64,000 nucleotides of DNA from Oryzias latipes (lineage: Eukaryota; Chordata; Actinopteri; Beloniformes; Adrianichthyidae): assembly GCF_002234675.1 (NCBI RefSeq), contig NC_019866.2:19451311-19515310 (forward strand), given 5' to 3'. The position numbers were made by a program, and so were the translations under genes. Below the pieces are notes generated by a model. The model made no database searches and was not told where the DNA came from. It saw only the letters and a program-made list of their open reading frames with translations. Below, one piece after another: positions 1-11,325 of the stretch. Within the stretch, counting starts at the first letter, position 1. Each line of letters opens with the position of its first letter.

Positions 1-639
1 TAAGAAGTAGCAAAGAACAGTAGGATAAAGTGAGGACGGCACTGAAGTGGATGAAGCATGAAGAGGCAGAGAGGCAGGTACTTGTTAAAAAAACCTCTGG
101 GTTATGGAAGCGTATGGAGGCGTGGCAGAAGAGTTTTTGACTGAACAGTCGAAGATCTTACACAGTGAAGAGATTCCTGAAGAAAAAAGGAAATGTGTTC
201 CTTGGCCTATTTTGGAGCAAAAAGGAGATGAGCAGAGTCATGGAAAATACAGAAAAAGAAACCTGATGACTCATCAGTGATGAGTCCCACATTTCAGTTT
301 TATGTCTTTAAGTTCTGTTTGGTCTTTTGTTTCACTAAATACTAGGGAATTTAGGGATTCTGTTCAAAGAAAATAACTAGTTTTGGTTTTGCAAAAGCCA
401 ATAATTTCTTCAAGAAACTCACTCTGAGAACGATGAAAGCTTTTGGGCTACTCAGTGGGGAGACAAAATCTACTTTTCTCATGGCACCAACTGATCAGCA
501 GGGGTCGCTATATTACTAAATATTATTTTCTGACAAGCTTCTGCTTCTGGTCACTGGTTACTCTGTGTTTTTATCAAAGGTGATAAGTTTGTCATCTCTG
601 CAGCACAAAACAAAGATGAACGCAATGGAAGATGAACAC

Positions 640-2400
640 ATTGGCAGATTTCATTCAGTGTTTCAAAAACCATCATTATAATCCAGTTATTCTTAATTTG
701 TGTAGAGATTTAAATGTTTCTGATGTCTGGTGCCGTGATAATCCTGATGTTCAATAATTAACTTAGTAAAACCCAGATGGATCTGCTAAATCTAGATTGG
801 ATTTTTGGTTGACATATGAAAATCAACAGAATTTTACACCAATAGCTAATATTTTAGCTGCACTATAAACAGATCATTGTATGATTAAGGTCATTATTTA
901 ACCTCACACGAATCCCAAAAACAAAGGTTACTGGAAATTCAACTCTAGTGTATTAGAGGATGACGTTTATTCCCAGGCGATTATTAATGAAATCCAAGGA
1001 TAACTAACAACAGACAGTCCACTCAGAGGGATAAATGGGAGTTTCTTCAATTCCGATTTCAATAACTCACAGTAAAAGATTGAGCGGAGATACTAAATAA
1101 AAAGAAATGTAAATTATCAGAGAAATTAATTCTATTTGCTGTAAATCTCAATTAAATGAATATGAGAAACAGAGACTTATGCAAACCTCTTAAGATAACA
1201 TGTACATCTCTAAAGCCAAACGTACATTTATTAGATTTAGAGCTAAATGGGTTGGAGAGCGAGAAAAAAAACTCTGCTGACTTTTGTAGACTGGAAAAAA
1301 GGCGACAAGAGAAGAAGTCTATTAACATGACTAATTAATGGAGGTAAAGTAGAAATACGGAAGAATTTAAGAGAGAAATTTACCAGTTTTACAGCAAGTT
1401 TTACTCTTCTTATTATTCATCTCAGGACGCTGATAGCTTTTTTAATTATATCAAGGAGTTGGCTCCCAAAGGGAGCTGAGTTTTTCTTACTAAACTTGAA
1501 TGTTTATCAAGATTTATTCATCCAGCATATTCACTGTTAATTCCTAAATCTGCAAGGAAAGCAATAAACCAGGCCAATTTCAACTTCATCTGGAAAAACG
1601 AGGTTCATTACTTAAAAAAGGAACAGTAATTCATGATACCAGTGAAGGTGAACTTAAAACCATGGACTTTGAAAGTTTAGTGCAGATGGTGTGATAAAAC
1701 GAATAGGCTTGGGTCTTTTCATATACCTCCAAAAATGTTCTTTCATTTAGCGGGTATTGAATTCATGCTAAAATTGATTTGGATTATAGAAAACTTCTAA
1801 CTAAATGTTTTACTAATCATCAGCAGATGTGTCTGTGCTGGAAACTCATATTCAAACATAACTTTAGTCCACACAACACTCACATATGGACTGTCTGTAT
1901 ATTTTATGTAAGAACAAATCAATGCTTTACATGCATTGGATTGGTACGGCTATTTGGTCATTATTACACATAAATGATAATGGCAACATCATCTCATGTG
2001 AAGCTTTTTCCAGTAAGTTTAAATGAAATGATAGAAAACATTATAACAATGTGATAAAAGCAATCCCTCAGGCTCTATGATCATTTGATTTTTGAATTTA
2101 TAGATGTAAATAGTTTTTGGGACAATTGCTTTTGTTGTTGTTGCTGCTCAAAGTTCAGCATTCTCATTCAATTACAAAAGCACATAGTTTTATTGTGGTG
2201 GTTTCTGGTGAGAAAATATTTGATTTGGGATTTAATGTTTTATTAATATCTAGGAAATGTTTCATTCACAAAAGCAGATACTCAAAAATCAAACCATTAT
2301 TTAATACATTCCATAAAGAGATTTGTTTATATTTTAAATCACTAAAGTTCATGAAAAACAAAAATGCAAGAAAACTTTCCACTTTCATTAAAGATAACAT
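640..2400 (+). mobile_element. Decayed L1-type LINE ORF2 fragment (fish L1/Tx1-like), with internal deletion
   Basis: Broken reading frames match successive parts of a fish L1 ORF2. Around 690-830 is the end of the endonuclease domain (SRLDFWL-like text). Around 1200-1330 is the linker with the typical AKWVE.GEKNSAYFCRLEKRRQEK pattern, readable as KWVGEREKNSADFCRLEKR. At 1560-1620 the C-terminal segment NFIWKNEVHYLKKGT is visible, followed near 1770-1970 by the Trp-rich tail (WKLIFKHNFSPHNTHIW). The whole reverse transcriptase core, including the FADD box, is missing between about 1450 and 1490, where the linker runs straight into C-terminal text. Many stops and frameshifts interrupt the frames, so it is inactive and old. 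The outer limits are approximate; no target duplication was recognised. Confidence 0.75.
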
Positions 2401-2519
2401 GCTGTATTATATTATGACATTTGTATTAGAATAGAATTCTACTTTTATTTTATTTTTCATATTTATTTAATAAAGAAAATGTCCTTGGAAACCTTTTTGT
2501 TGTTATTGTGCTCAGAACC

Positions 2520-2879
2520 CGCCTACTGCTTTCTGATTGGCTCTTCCATTTGGGTGACGTAACTTTGATCCAATCATATCATGTCAACAAGGAAAAGGAG
2601 CGCGGCATGGGGTTTTTCTGGGACATTTATCATCCGTGCGCATGCTGCTGTCCTCGTGAGGGAAGTTTATGGAAAGTCAAAGAAGTCAGACGCACAGACA
2701 GAGTATTTTGTCTTAGTTAGAGCTTTTCTCCGTCAGATAAATTTGACAGCAGTTGGTGTTAATCCCATTTTTATGATGGCAACAGCGAATCAAGTGATGT
2801 TTGTGGACAGAAGCGATTTTCCGGAGCTCCTAAGGACGTTAGTCGTTAGTGGATTATCCCATTTCTTTCTCTGACGTTG
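2520..2879 (+). promoter_or_regulatory. Possible upstream (alternative) promoter and first exon of tef
   Basis: This CpG-containing stretch holds an inverted CCAAT box (ATTGG 2536-2540), a TGACGTAA element at 2555-2562 that is half CRE and half PAR-bZIP D-box, and a direct CCAAT box at 2570-2574. Downstream, a good splice donor (TTG|GTGAGT) lies at 2879/2880. An open frame runs through 2581-2874 but stops just before that donor, so any exon here is likely untranslated leader for tef, whose mammalian homologue uses alternative first exons. This is inference; transcription has not been seen. Confidence 0.35.
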
Positions 2880-2880
2880 G

Positions 2881-5080
2881 TGAGTTTATATCTACTTTAA
2901 AAACAAACATACATAAAAGTCATTTCTCATCACATTAATAGTCTATGCTGAAGTAAAATATACTACAAATGCAAAATTATAACATTTTGCAATTCAGCAG
3001 AACGAGTTTGTTTTTGAATGTTTTGGTGTAACATGTGTTAATTTATTTGGAAACTCCCTGCTTTAAAGTTGATTAACGAGCAGCATCTAAATAAGTCATT
3101 AATCATTCCCATTTTTAAAATTAAAAATTTGAATTATTTTACAGTTAAAATAGTTTCTCTTCATCACACTGAAGACTTGTATTTGTGGTAATTGTATTGC
3201 ATCATTATTCCCAGAGCTGATTTTCTGTTAACTATCTCACATCATTTAGACATGTATGCATTTAAAAAGTCAGCATTTTTGCTAACTTTAAAAAAAGTGA
3301 GAAATGAATCATGGGAATTTGAGGTTATGATAGTCTCCTTTAGGTATGGTTTCTCTGATGTTTCTATTTTAGACTCTTTAGATGAAAGTTTATTTTTATC
3401 AGCAGACTGGTGTCTTCAAATCTGTTAGGTTTATGATGCAACAAGATGGAAACAGTCTGCAGCTCTTTCCTTAGCATCATTGTTTTTTCCCCCCCTTGTA
3501 TTCAAAGTCTGTGTTCAGCATCAGACTGGGGGGCTGAATTAATCAGCTTTAGAGATAAGAAAGAAAAAAGTGGTAAAGGTGGGGAGATGCATTTACATGA
3601 GCCTGCAGCTAAGTTCTTCACCCAAAACTAAAACTGCAGTAATATATCTACTTAAATTTGGATAAATGAACAAAATGTATCCAACTTTTAGTATGATCTG
3701 TGGTTATGGTTTGTGCTTCTTTATATCTGGAAAATAATAAAGTATGCTGGTTAAGGTTTGGACCTGTTTGCCCGCATTTGCACATGACTTTCCAGTAGGT
3801 TTTTATTTATTTATATTTCACCCAAGATAATAGTTCTTAGAGTAAGACTGAGAATTTTGGCTAAAATGTTTTACACACGAATCTCATACATTTGCTATTT
3901 TGTGTGAGTGAACATGTAATTCCGAATTGTATTTCTGCTGCAGCTTAATACAGAAAGCCAAATCAAGATGAGAATTTTGCAGAAAAATTGCACATCTTCT
4001 CAAATGTTTGCCTTTTATCTAAAGAAATTGTCATTTGAAATGTTTAACAAATTGGTAAGAAGGGCCGAATTAGTGAATACCTTTTTTACAATACAGATAA
4101 CCCGTTGATAACAGGTGCTGCTATGACAAATGAATAACCAACAAATCAAACTATTGCGCTACCAAATCTGTCAGGATGTGACAAGTTATTTCTGAACTTC
4201 AGGCTTCACACCTCTGACATCCTCCTTCAAAACATCTATGTTAAGTGACACTTTGACCTGGAGTCTCTGATCATGATACCAAGATCTGGGTGAATTAGAT
4301 TCTGGCAATTTAAAGTGTTCTTGATTTGCTTTTACATTTAGGATTGGCTGTACTCCTCTGAATTCTGAGCAGATGGACAGGAGCTGCTACTCCCACAACA
4401 CCGTCTTTGTAACTAGAAACTGCACACACTGCTCAGCTGCACAGTGTGTTGCTGCATGATGCATAAACACTGTCAGTATGCACGAAGAAGAAACATCTGG
4501 ACTGGAATATCACAGGATTGAGACTTCAGAGTGGAGGTTTTTTTTTATTAAATGCGTTCTGCAGAAGGTAAAAAAAAACATCCCTAAAAAGTAAACTTCT
4601 TGAAGTTGTCCAAATCCTTATACCAGTTCAAAAAGAAAACAGACATTGGGAATATTGCAGCAGTTGAAACTTTTTTTTTCTACAAATTGTCTGCTTTATC
4701 TTTTTATTTTAATTTGAAAAATGGATTCCAATTGCAGGATTACACCTCTCTGTTAGAGACGATTTCATATCAGTTTTAGATATGAGTAAAATCAAACAAA
4801 GGGCATGCAAACTAACGGTGAGATGTGCTAGTCAGACTCTGAACATCCTGTCTCAGAGAGGCTGAGGCGTTCACTGTCTCGTGTTGCAGAACGTGACATT
4901 TTTAGCTTTTGTGATTCTAATTTTCCACCATATTTTTTTTTCAAATCCTGCAGATATGTTTATGTGTATCACGCGCCTCGATATTGGGAAATATTACGAA
5001 TGAATTTCTGTGTATTAGTTTTTAAAGACGTCAAATAAACAACAGTCGGTGCAGCAGGCTTTGATATGTAGTGTCATTTC
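2881..5080. other. Non-coding upstream region of tef
   Basis: AT-rich unique-looking DNA with no convincing coding frame, RNA gene or recognised repeat. If the 2.5-2.9 kb promoter is real, this is the first intron of the longer tef transcript. Confidence 0.4.
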
Positions 5081-5085
5081 AACAA

Positions 5086-5162
5086 CACGTGCGGAGGATC
5101 TTTAGCCACGCCCCTCGACAGCTTGAGCCTTCACGTGAGCGGGGTGGGGGCAGAGGCACGTG
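5086..5162. promoter_or_regulatory. Cluster of three CACGTG E-boxes upstream of tef
   Basis: Perfect palindromic E-boxes CACGTG occur at 5086-5091, 5132-5137 and 5157-5162, about 0.5-0.6 kb before the tef start codon. CACGTG is the site bound by CLOCK/BMAL1 and by USF/MITF-type bHLH factors, and PAR bZIP genes (TEF, DBP, HLF) are known clock-controlled genes. The spacing and perfect matches are seen directly; the clock role is inferred. Confidence 0.55.
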
Positions 5163-5454
5163 TTGGTCCACGAGTGCCTTGTCCTTGCACGGGACTGGAG
5201 AAAACAGTTTGGGTGTGAGCGCATTTTAATCTGCTGGTATATTGAAGATGTGCAGTAAAATATTTTACCCTTGACATGGTTTGTACACGTTTTTTCAAAT
5301 GGATTAAAAAAAGACATGTTTTATCCGGAAAAATATTTATGCTCGTATTTATTGTATTATTATTATTATTATTTTTTTACAAAAAAAAAGCAGTGGTGAC
5401 AGTACTAGAGATGAGAAACATCCTCTACAATTATAATATTAATGTTTGAGCCCT

Positions 5455-5676
5455 TCAGCCAATCAGATACCGCCGTTGTGCGGAGGCGCGGCACATGACT
5501 CATGAATAACCAATGAGCGTGCTCAGTGTGCTCAGGAGGCTCGTCTTTTAGTTTTTCTGTCCGAAATCCCTTACATTTACAACAAATCGGGCCTTAACAG
5601 CAGATAATATTTGCTGTTACAGCCAGCTTCCGGCTTCCAACTTCACTCTGTTGTTCTCGGAGCCTGACAGGGAACA
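5455..5676 (+). promoter_or_regulatory. tef: Proximal promoter and 5' leader of tef
   Basis: The region just before the tef start codon has CCAAT boxes at 5459-5463 and 5510-5514, an AP-1-like TGACTCA at 5496-5502, and local CpG enrichment in an otherwise AT-rich sequence. There is no clear TATA box, so initiation probably lies around 5540-5600. The ATG at 5677 sits in a favourable context (GGAACAATGC). Confidence 0.5.
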
Positions 5677-8053
5677 ATGCCTGGCAAAGCTGCGGTGACA
5701 TTGGCGCTCCAACCCGGTGGTACCGTGGCTACAGCAACTCCGCAGAAGTCTTTTCCTTTTGTTTTGAAGAAAATCATGGATATTCCTCCTCCTAATATCC
5801 TAGCGGAAGGCGAAGACGGTAAGACCTAAACGCGAAGGGTGCAACGTAGTCTTCCTGTTCTCTGTGTTCTACGACACAAATGGCCGGTTTAAAGCGGAAA
5901 ATGAAACAACAAAAAGTGAAACTAATGTTTTCCTGCATCCCAGTACAGTATTAGCTGTTAGGTGTAGTTTTGTGCGACAAACCGTGTTAAACTGGCATGG
6001 TACGGTTCGTTTTTCAGATGTTGTTGTCACCTGAAGCTGGCACACAGAAAAGAACAAAAAGTTCCAATTCCTCTGCGCCAGTTCCCAAACAAAGAAACGC
6101 GTCTTTACGGCACTTTGTGGCAGAATTTCTGTCAGGAGTTCTGAAAAACATCGAGTCCATGTTGAGATATTTAGCTTTTCTTTGTTTGGGTGTTGGTTTG
6201 TCTAGAGGTCACGCGTGGAACAGACAGACGGACTTCATTTGAGCCTCCAGTGTTTCCTCATGAACCACACTCCTCTGGATTCTCTGAATTTAAACTTGCT
6301 TTGTTTCCTGAGCGCTTTAAATAATCAATGAACTAATGCTCGTTTTCTCTTTTGTGTAGAAATAGAGAAAGAAAAGCTCTGCTCCTCTCAAGATGTGGAA
6401 GGAGGTGGGGCTGTGGCTTCAAGCGCTGATGGAGGTTCCAGAGGTGGAGGAGGTGGCAGTGGAGCCAGTGGTGGGGTTTCAGCCTCCCTGACCCCAGCAA
6501 TCTGGGACAAGACCATCCCCTATGATGGGGAGACGTTCCACCTGGAGTACATGGACCTGGATGAGTTCCTGCTGGAGAACGGCATCCCTGTGAGCCTGGA
6601 GGACGAGGAGCTGCAGAAGACTCTGACCTCGGCAGACGGCAAAGCCAAAACCCTTCTTAAAACGGTTGCAGCTGCAACCACAACCACAGTTCCTGTTGCT
6701 GATGAAGCCTCTACGTCAGAGCCGGCTTCCTCTGAGATCACCACAGATCCAGAAGACACGGTGACTGTTACTACGCTGCAACCAGCTAAACTAGAAGAAG
6801 AAGGAGAGGATGAAGAGGATGATGAAGGACAGCTAGAGGCGCCTGAAGAGGCACCAGCAGAGGTGGAGCTCACTAAGAAAGGTAAATGCCATTTAATAAA
6901 CATTTAAGGAATGTGTACTTCTGACTCACAGTTCAAGCCCTGACCTTTGAGATGGACGACTACACCAACCTGCAAATCTCCAAGTTATCTTTTAAGAAGT
7001 ATAAGCTGAAAGCAGACACGTTGTTAGTGCTTTGTGGAGAATTCTCAAATCTGTTGCCTCAGGCATATGCGAGCTCTGCAACAATTGGAATTCAGAGTGC
7101 AGTGTATAGAGCATACTAAACCACCAGAAAAAGAAAGAGACTGCTCCAAAAATGGTTTCAGAGTTTGGAAGAGAACTAAGCTTTGTGAGCCAAATATTCA
7201 TTTTAGCATGTTTATATTTAGATTACAAATAAAACATGTGGTTATTGGCTTTTACATATCGGTAAATACACATATATGGATAAATACAAAGTCATTTTTT
7301 TTCCTAAACTCTTGGATTGTAATATTGCAGAAAGGAACACACCCTCCCCGATTGACCCAGATGCCATTGAAGTGGACATAAATTTCCAGCCAGACCCCAC
7401 AGACCTGGTGCTGTCCAGCGTTCCAGGCGGAGAGCTGTTCAATCCCCGCAAGCACAAGTTCTCTGATGAGGAACTGAAACCCCAGCCCATGATCAAGAAA
7501 GCCAGAAAAGTGTTTGTCCCTGATGAACAGAAGGTACAGCTCCACACCAATAAACTCAAAATGTTGCATATTTACATTCTATTATATCATATTGTATTAG
7601 TTTTTGTGAGCTGAGTTTTCTCCTTGGAGTTTAGCGGCGGCAGATTTCACAGTTAAATCTTAGTGCAGGAACATTTAGGAGAATTTCACTCTTCTGGTCA
7701 GTACAGGAAGATTAAAGCTTCTCTAAACATGGCAGCAACAGGAAGGATAGTCTCACTCCCACCCCAAACTTCTGCTTTATTTTAGCCAGATTGAGTCTCA
7801 TTGTTTTTTCCTTTGACTCTCATTGCTATTCCCTCAGGATGAGAAATATTGGTCAAGGAGGAAGAAGAACAACCTGGCAGCAAAGCGCTCCCGGGATGCA
7901 CGTCGGCTCAAGGAGAACCAAATCACAGTGCGCGCCTCCTTTCTGGAGCGGGAGAACGCCGCACTGAGACAGCAGGTTGCCGAGCTGCGGAAGGACTGCG
8001 GCCGCTGTAAGAACATCTTGGCCCGCTATGAGGCTAAGTACGGCCTGCTGTAA
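5677..8053 (+). CDS. tef: Thyrotroph embryonic factor, PAR-domain bZIP transcription factor
   Basis: Four coding exons splice in frame: 5677-5818, 6360-6881, 7331-7533 and 7838-8053, giving 360 residues. Exon 1 carries the short [15 protein letters not shown]-type N-terminus of TEF. Exon 2 encodes a Gly-rich stretch, then the conserved block [15 protein letters not shown]...[15 protein letters not shown] (about residues 90-125) and a Glu/Asp-rich tail. Exon 3 is the proline- and acid-rich PAR domain ([13 protein letters not shown]...[17 protein letters not shown]...[10 protein letters not shown]). Exon 4 holds the basic region ([20 protein letters not shown]) and leucine zipper to the C-terminus. 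PAR bZIP proteins bind TTAYGTAA D-boxes as dimers in the nucleus and act as clock outputs. The remaining tef/dbp/hlf members differ in exon 1, so tef is the best call, supported by synteny with tob2. No breaks were seen. Confidence 0.95.
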
Positions 8054-10715
8054 ACAAAACCTCGTTGTGAGGCAAACGGAGGAGTGGATGAGACGGAGGC
8101 AGAGCTCCCTTCCCCACAGAATCCAACCCAGACTCAAACACCAAGGGAATCTAAATTTGTCATTGTGTTGATCTCCTGTGGCCGTCTGCGACGCTGGAGT
8201 TTTGGATGCGTGCTGGCGGGCGGTGAGGCATGATGGGAGCAGTGGGTCTCAGGACGGCCTGTGGAGAGCGTCTGGCTCCTGCACTGAGAGAAAGTGGGCT
8301 GTTGGGTGGTCCCACAGGTGAACGTGTGGAAAGTTGTGCTCATCTCAGTTTAAAAGGAAAGAGCAGACCTGGCTTTTGGTCACCTTCAGTTTTAATGTCC
8401 ACACATCATTTCTTGAGGTACTGAATCTTCGACAGCAGACAATTTCTGCTTATTATTATTCAATCCTACATCCTGGCACTCGGTAAAGCAGCAGGAGTTG
8501 AAATTATGATGGTACAGTCTTTATTTCACACAAAAAACAGCGGTGTGGACAGTATATATCTATTCCTGTACCTTTTTACTTGGTGTGTGTACCACATGTA
8601 ATTATTCCTTGCACTTTTTAAAACCAAATTAAACATGCACATGATGTGCAACACCCGGTAGCAGTACCTTATCTACCACAGTAGCTGCTTCTATTGAAAA
8701 CTACTGTGATTTGATTTTTCTCCTCCAGATTTTAGGTCTGATGGTTTTATCAGCCATCCTCTGGGTTTTTTATATCAGACTTTCCAAAGGGAGAAGGAGA
8801 AAATGTTCTCCGTATTCGCGGCGTAAGTTTGTTGACCTTGACGGCCCTCGCTGGTGGAGGGGTATTTTAAGTGTAGAGATGTTTATTTTACTGCAAGTAG
8901 AGATGGTTAGCCTGACTGCCAAACGTGCAGTAACTGGATTCTTTATTTTCTATTCAAATAAATGGTAGCCATTCCCAAAGCGGAGCTCTGCTCAATGTTT
9001 GAAGTCTCACTGTCTCATGTTCACCATTTGTTAGGACTGAGACTTGTGAGTCTTTGATTAACCCAGCAGCTATCCCGATGTTTGCCAAAAAAAAAAAAAA
9101 GTGCCACAAAATTCTGATGGTAACAAAGCAATGTTGACTAGAACTGATAACCAAGTACTGGATCAATTATTTTCGTTTTCAGTAAAACCAACGATTAGGC
9201 AGGGATTTCAGTTAGTGAACTGTGCTTTTGAATATTTGTGTTGAAGAAAAATTTTTGGTTTTCTGTGTTTTCGTCCTCAAGGACAAAATGTTCTTATTTA
9301 CATCAAGCGGCACTGAAAAGTTCTGAATGGTTCCGAGTGAACCACAGGGTGGTGTTGGTTGATGCAGAGAGGACACACAAGGCAGCTCTCCTACAAAGTG
9401 GCTGAGTTTCTGTCTAATGTAAAAACATATTGCAGACTGTTATGAGATCCCTTTTCCATGGTGTCCTTTGCACATTTTCGGATCAATCAGCTCATAATCA
9501 TGGCAATCTCTAAAAGAAGAATAAATGTGGCAATAATAATTCGTTATGTTTATGCCTGTTTTGTTTCAGTAATATTATTGTATGTAAATTTGTTCAGATG
9601 TACTAAATGGGAATATCCCAAAGTCTCTTGTGCTTCCAGTATAGATCCTCTGTTGTAAAGGATTCTAATGCATGAAATCCAGTAAACCTGTTTTTATCTT
9701 TGCATTTCCCCTTTGTACGTTTGACACAAAGTGTACTTATGTCTGTAAATCATCGCTGAGAGCTGGGATTGGTTTTTCTTTGGACGGTGGTTGGGCTCTG
9801 TTACAGAAAAAAGGACAAACGTGTTAAGGATAATGTGCCGTGTCTATAATCAGCACACTCCAACATCTGTCTGTGCAGCCAGTTATTGACAAAATGGCAA
9901 GTCTGTAGTTAAAAAACGTCTTTAACGCGTCATGTTTGCTAAAGATGAGTCACACACTGGACCTGCTGGTGCTCTTGTTTCAATGATGTTTGAGCTTTTC
10001 CACAGTGCAGCGTAACGGACATTTTTACTAATGTGTTTCATTTTGTATTTAAGCTCATTGATTACATTGTAATGCTTAGACAACAGTGTAGCTGATGAAT
10101 GCAAAACTTTTAGGTTGTTTTTTTTTACTGGAATAAAACAATAAAAACACTCCACACACAACCGAAGCTGAAAATGTCTGCTTAAAATATGTAGCAGCTT
10201 TTTTTTTAACATCTCATTGAAAATATTTCAAATAACCGGACGATTAAATTTGAGGTTTTTTTTGCCACCTGCAGTTGGATTGCTAACTGTGTTTTAATCA
10301 TATTTCTGAGCTGCTTTCCGACACTGACTGTTATATTCGGAAATATTAGTAAAAACACATAAAAACAGATGTTCTTAACGGAATGTGTTTAGTGACACCT
10401 AATCAGGTTTGGGTATTTTATGACATAAACACAGAACAGTAGTTACAGCGTTCTACCTACAGGTGGCAGGAGTGAGGAAAACAATTGGCTTGTTTTAGGA
10501 TGGGATGTAAATAACATCAAGATTTTGGAATCTTATTGATTAAAGTTGCTGAAAAACTGCAGAAGAAATTGAGTTTTATTGTTGGGTTTTGTGGTGTCTT
10601 ATGTTTTTTATATGAAGGTGTTTCTTATTTGTAACACTGTATCTGTAGTACTTTGTTCAAAATGTATCTTTTAATATCTATATGAAATAAAAATCTAACA
10701 ACTCCTGATCTGTTG
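8054..10715 (+). other. tef: Long 3' untranslated region of tef with polyadenylation signals
   Basis: No coding frame follows the tef stop. The sequence is AT-rich with candidate polyadenylation signals: AATAAA in the 8955 area, around 10133-10145, and a strong one at 10686-10691 followed by a GT-rich stretch (TGTTGGTGTCTGAGTC). The last probably marks the main 3' end. A poly(A) run at 9088 is low complexity. Confidence 0.5.
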
Positions 10716-11325
10716 GTGTCTGAGTCTTTGAGAAGCTGCAGCGCTGCTGACGTGAGGCATCAGAGAACAAAGGGAGCTCAGTCTGGATAAAAAAAGAAAA
10801 ACCCTGCTCCTCTAAAAAACACTTTATATATTTTAACCATCATTGGATGCTTTCTGCAGTTAAACGTTCATTTAGCAGCTTTCGTTGCTTTCTCATTAAT
10901 ATTCTGGAGAAGTTACATAATGATCACACCGACACGCAGGGGACCTGTGTTGCGTAACTGCAGCCTTAAAAGATGCATTTCCAGACATGCGCAGTGCAGG
11001 GAAGGGGGCGTGTCGAGCTGTGCAGGTCCCTGCGCGTTTGCCTCCACTCCGGCTGGACAGACAGAGCTGCAAATGATGAAATGGAAAGCAACATCTGCAG
11101 GCCGGGTCCATCTGAGGTGGGCGGTGAACAATCCATTCGAGAAATCCCTCTTTGAATTATTGATCAAACATCACTTGGATTTGTTTACTGCAGCCAGAAG
11201 ATGCACATCACAGGATCTGCAGCATCTTCAACTCAAGTCTGAGGCGCTAATCTCAAGCTTCCTCACACAAAACAAGGATGACACAAGCACTTTCCTTTTC
11301 CATGCTTTACTTTTGTCAGTCTGTT
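10716..11325. other. Gap between convergent tef and tob2, with an unassigned open frame
   Basis: A plus-strand open frame of 138 codons spans 10920-11336 (start MITPTRRGPVL, end LLLSVCFLL) within a short CpG-richer patch. No domain or family is recognised, codon use is not obviously protein-like and there is no sign of conserved splicing, so chance is the likely explanation. A D-box-like TTACATAA lies at about 10913-10920. Confidence 0.35.
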
